33,158 nucleotides of DNA, taken from contig JAJDEM010000092.1 of assembly GCA_029259795.1 (NCBI GenBank), forward strand, positions 1 to 33,158, read 5' to 3'. Shown here piece by piece: positions 31,688 through 33,158 of the stretch (positions are counted from its first letter, which is position 1; every line of letters starts with the position of its first letter). The notes under the pieces are model-generated. The model ran no database searches and was not told the origin of the DNA. It saw nothing but the letters and a program-made list of their open reading frames with translations. Source of the DNA: Planctomycetota bacterium. Its GTDB lineage: Bacteria; Planctomycetota; PLA2; JAEUHO01. The position numbers were made by a program, and so were the translations under genes.

Positions 31688-32625
31688 CCCCTCTTGGGCG
31701 TCGTCTTCTCGGGCGGTGCCTTCTTGGCAGGCTCGAACGACACGCAGCGGTTGGAAAACGCCGCGCCGTCGAAGCTGGCGAGCGGGAACCGCGCGACGTC
31801 GCTGCTGCGCTGTGCTCCGGCGGCGAGCAGCAGCGGCGTGAAGTGCTCGACTGTCGGGTGGTTCGTGCGGGCCGCGGGTGCCTTCTTTTGCCAGTCGAGC
31901 AAGGCGTCGACATCGCGCGTGCGCAGCGTCTGCTCGGCCCACGCATCGAACTCAGCAGCCCACGCGGGCGTCTCCGCGCCGCGCTTGGCGCGGTAGCGCA
32001 GGTTGTGGGTCATCTGGCCGCTGCCGAGGATGAACACGCCTTCGTCGCGCAGCGGCCGCAGCGCCTGTCCCAAGCGAAAGAGCGTCTTCGGATCACTGCT
32101 CGGCAGCGACACCGAGAGCACGGGCACGTCAGCCTTGGGATACAGGCCCCGCAGGGGGACCCAAGCCCCGTGATCGTGGCCGCGCTTGGGGTTGCTGCGC
32201 ACCTTCGTCGTCGGCGCCAGCACCTGGGCGACCCGGCGTGCGAGCTTCAACGCGCCGGGCGGCGCATACTTCAGCTTGTAGAGCGCCCGCGGGAAGCCAC
32301 CGAAGTCGTAGATGAGTGGCACGGGCGTGGTCGCTCCGAGCGTGACCGGCGCTCGCTCGTAGTGCGCCGAGACCACCAGCACCGCAACGGGGGTGGCCAT
32401 GGATGCGGCCCACGCGCCCCACTCGCGGTTGCGCACGGCACTGAGCGCCATCATGGGCGAGCCGTGGGAGACGAAACCCACCGGCATGGAGGGGATGGCG
32501 CGCGGCTTCGGCACCGGGTCCGCCGCCTCGAGAGAGCGGGCGCCGAACGCAGCGAGCGCTCCGGTCGCAGCCCCTGCGGCGATCACCTGACGGCGGGAGA
32601 GATGCGGATCGGATGTGGCGGTCAT
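31684..32625 (-). CDS. Tat-exported LigB/DODA-type extradiol dioxygenase
   Basis: The ATG at 32625 has GGAGG 10 bases upstream and begins a twin-arginine signal (SRRQVIAAGAATGALAAFGA). The 313-residue protein belongs to the class III extradiol dioxygenase family near YgiD/DODA. Metal ligands expected for that fold are seen: His54 (FVSHGSP), His88 (VVSAHYE), His152 with His150 (RGHDHGAW) and His207 (QMTHNL). The active-site phrase DHGAWVPLRGLYP is well kept. It should cleave a catechol-type ring using Fe(II) or Zn(II). Tat export is unusual for this family and suggests folding with metal in the cytoplasm before export. The C-terminus ends in a Lys/Pro-rich tail. It converges with the preceding gene, sharing four bases. 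Confidence 0.9.
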   Translation of the reverse strand: MTATSDPHLSRRQVIAAGAATGALAAFGARSLEAADPVPKPRAIPSMPVGFVSHGSPMMALSAVRNREWGAWAASMATPVAVLVVSAHYERAPVTLGATTPVPLIYDFGGFPRALYKLKYAPPGALKLARRVAQVLAPTTKVRSNPKRGHDHGAWVPLRGLYPKADVPVLSVSLPSSDPKTLFRLGQALRPLRDEGVFILGSGQMTHNLRYRAKRGAETPAWAAEFDAWAEQTLRTRDVDALLDWQKKAPAARTNHPTVEHFTPLLLAAGAQRSSDVARFPLASFDGAAFSNRCVSFEPAKKAPPEKTTPKRG

Positions 32626-32742
32626 CGGTCGTGCCTCCGGGCAGAGCGTAGCTGAGTCCGCGGGGGGAATGTGCGCAACGCGCCCAAGCCGTGAAGGCAG
32701 ATTTGGCTTGCCCCTCCCGGAGGCCGCGACTGTCATTGCGCG
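32626..32742. promoter_or_regulatory. Divergent intergenic region
   Basis: This 117-base spacer lies between the dioxygenase (minus) and the DUF3626 gene (plus). It holds an inverted match CCTCCGGG...CCCGGAGG (32635-32642 and 32716-32723). One arm includes the dioxygenase ribosome site. The arms are too far apart for a tight operator. Confidence 0.35.
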
Positions 32743-33158
32743 ATGGACCTGCGACCCTCCCAACAAGCCGCGCTCGACCACGTCACGCACTACGCCCGGG
32801 AGCGGGCGGCGGGCGGCCGTGCGCTGATCGATCACGTGCTGCGCATGGCCGACATCGCGGCAGCCGACTTCGAAGACGCCGTCGCTGCGATTCGAACCCA
32901 CGCCCGCGTTGGGCTGCATTTCCACCCCGATCGCCCCGGGGCCGATGGCACGACGGTGGTCGAGGGACTCTTGGCCACCGGCGTCTACCGGAGCCAGTTC
33001 GAGACGCAGCTCTCCAGCGGCAGCGTGACGGCCTACGCCAGCGGCGCGCGCGACCTGTGGGAGCAGGAGCTCTTCGGCGGGGCCTACCAAGCGGATGGAG
33101 CCTCGGCAGCGGAGCGGCCCAAGTATGGCGCGCTCGATCTCCAGCGCCACGCCGACGG
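32743..33158 (+). CDS. DUF3626 family protein, partial (C-terminus beyond window)
   Basis: It is absent from the ORF track because it has no stop before the right edge. Translation from the ATG at 32743 (MDLRPSQQAALDHVTHYARE) gives 138 residues with clear DUF3626 phrases: LHFHPDRPG, GVYRSQFETQLSSGSVTAY, GARDLWEQELFGGAYQ and ERPKYGALDL. The HFHPDR and RPKYGAL segments are the most conserved of the family. The function is not known to me. No signal peptide is present. The ribosome site is weak (a GGAGG lies about 20 bases away). It is divergent from the dioxygenase. Confidence 0.87.
   Translation, partial: MDLRPSQQAALDHVTHYARERAAGGRALIDHVLRMADIAAADFEDAVAAIRTHARVGLHFHPDRPGADGTTVVEGLLATGVYRSQFETQLSSGSVTAYASGARDLWEQELFGGAYQADGASAAERPKYGALDLQRHAD

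Overview
The window is GC-rich (roughly two thirds G+C by eye), gene-dense bacterial DNA with 25 protein genes, two of them cut by the window edges. No rRNA, tRNA, CRISPR array or insertion sequence was recognised. The gene content points to Planctomycetota or a close relative: many exported proteins built from carboxypeptidase-regulatory-like beta-sandwich repeats, a membrane-anchored Ser/Thr kinase with an extracytoplasmic domain, an ECF-type sigma factor fused to a membrane helix and a large exported region, a PQQ sugar dehydrogenase-like/diheme cytochrome fusion, and an exosortase with a CTERM-type target. This placement is an inference from gene families only.

Layout. 1-4071 (minus): a partial RND/MMPL permease and an exported repeat protein. 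4228-7794 (plus): a three-gene unit encoding two paralogous exported helical-repeat/concanavalin-like proteins and a cysteine-less thioredoxin-fold/TPR protein. 7881-13239 (minus): a membrane Ser/Thr kinase, a beta-propeller lipoprotein and a secreted alpha/beta hydrolase. 13525-14543 (minus): a Fic/helix-turn-helix pair resembling the 'mobile mystery protein' B/A modules, with an AT-rich upstream region. 14721-15296 (minus): an unrecognised cytoplasmic protein. 15563-19373: a divergent pair, an STN-like lipoprotein (minus) and the sigma-factor/membrane/beta-sandwich fusion (plus). 19487-22723 (plus): a tightly overlapping exosortase cassette. 22731-26339 (minus): a 1,200-residue protein with about twelve beta-sandwich repeats. 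26442-27974 (plus): a small GNAT protein, a DUF2237 protein and a type IV pilin-like protein. 27980-30280 (minus): the dehydrogenase/cytochrome fusion. 30530-31687 (plus) and 31684-32625 (minus): an exported beta-sandwich protein converging, with a 4-base stop overlap, on a Tat-exported LigB/DODA-type dioxygenase. 32743-end (plus): a partial DUF3626 protein.

The most notable region is 19487-22723. Four genes overlap by 4 bases each: a putative target protein, an XrtH-like exosortase with a Cys/Arg/His triad, a four-helix membrane protein and a small lipoprotein. The target carries a CTERM-like tripartite sorting signal in the middle of the ORF, not at its end. It is followed at once by a lipoprotein-type signal (lipobox ending in Cys) and a second exported region with Ig-like character. 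This looks like a sorted surface protein and a lipoprotein joined through one shared arginine cluster. The second item is the sigma-factor fusion, which has a strong internal Shine-Dalgarno sequence and GTG just before its membrane helix, so one ORF may make both a tethered regulator and a separate membrane protein.

Most long ORFs in the supplied track are high-GC shadows. The two edge genes (1-1562 minus and 32743-33158 plus) are absent from the track because they lack a stop inside the window.
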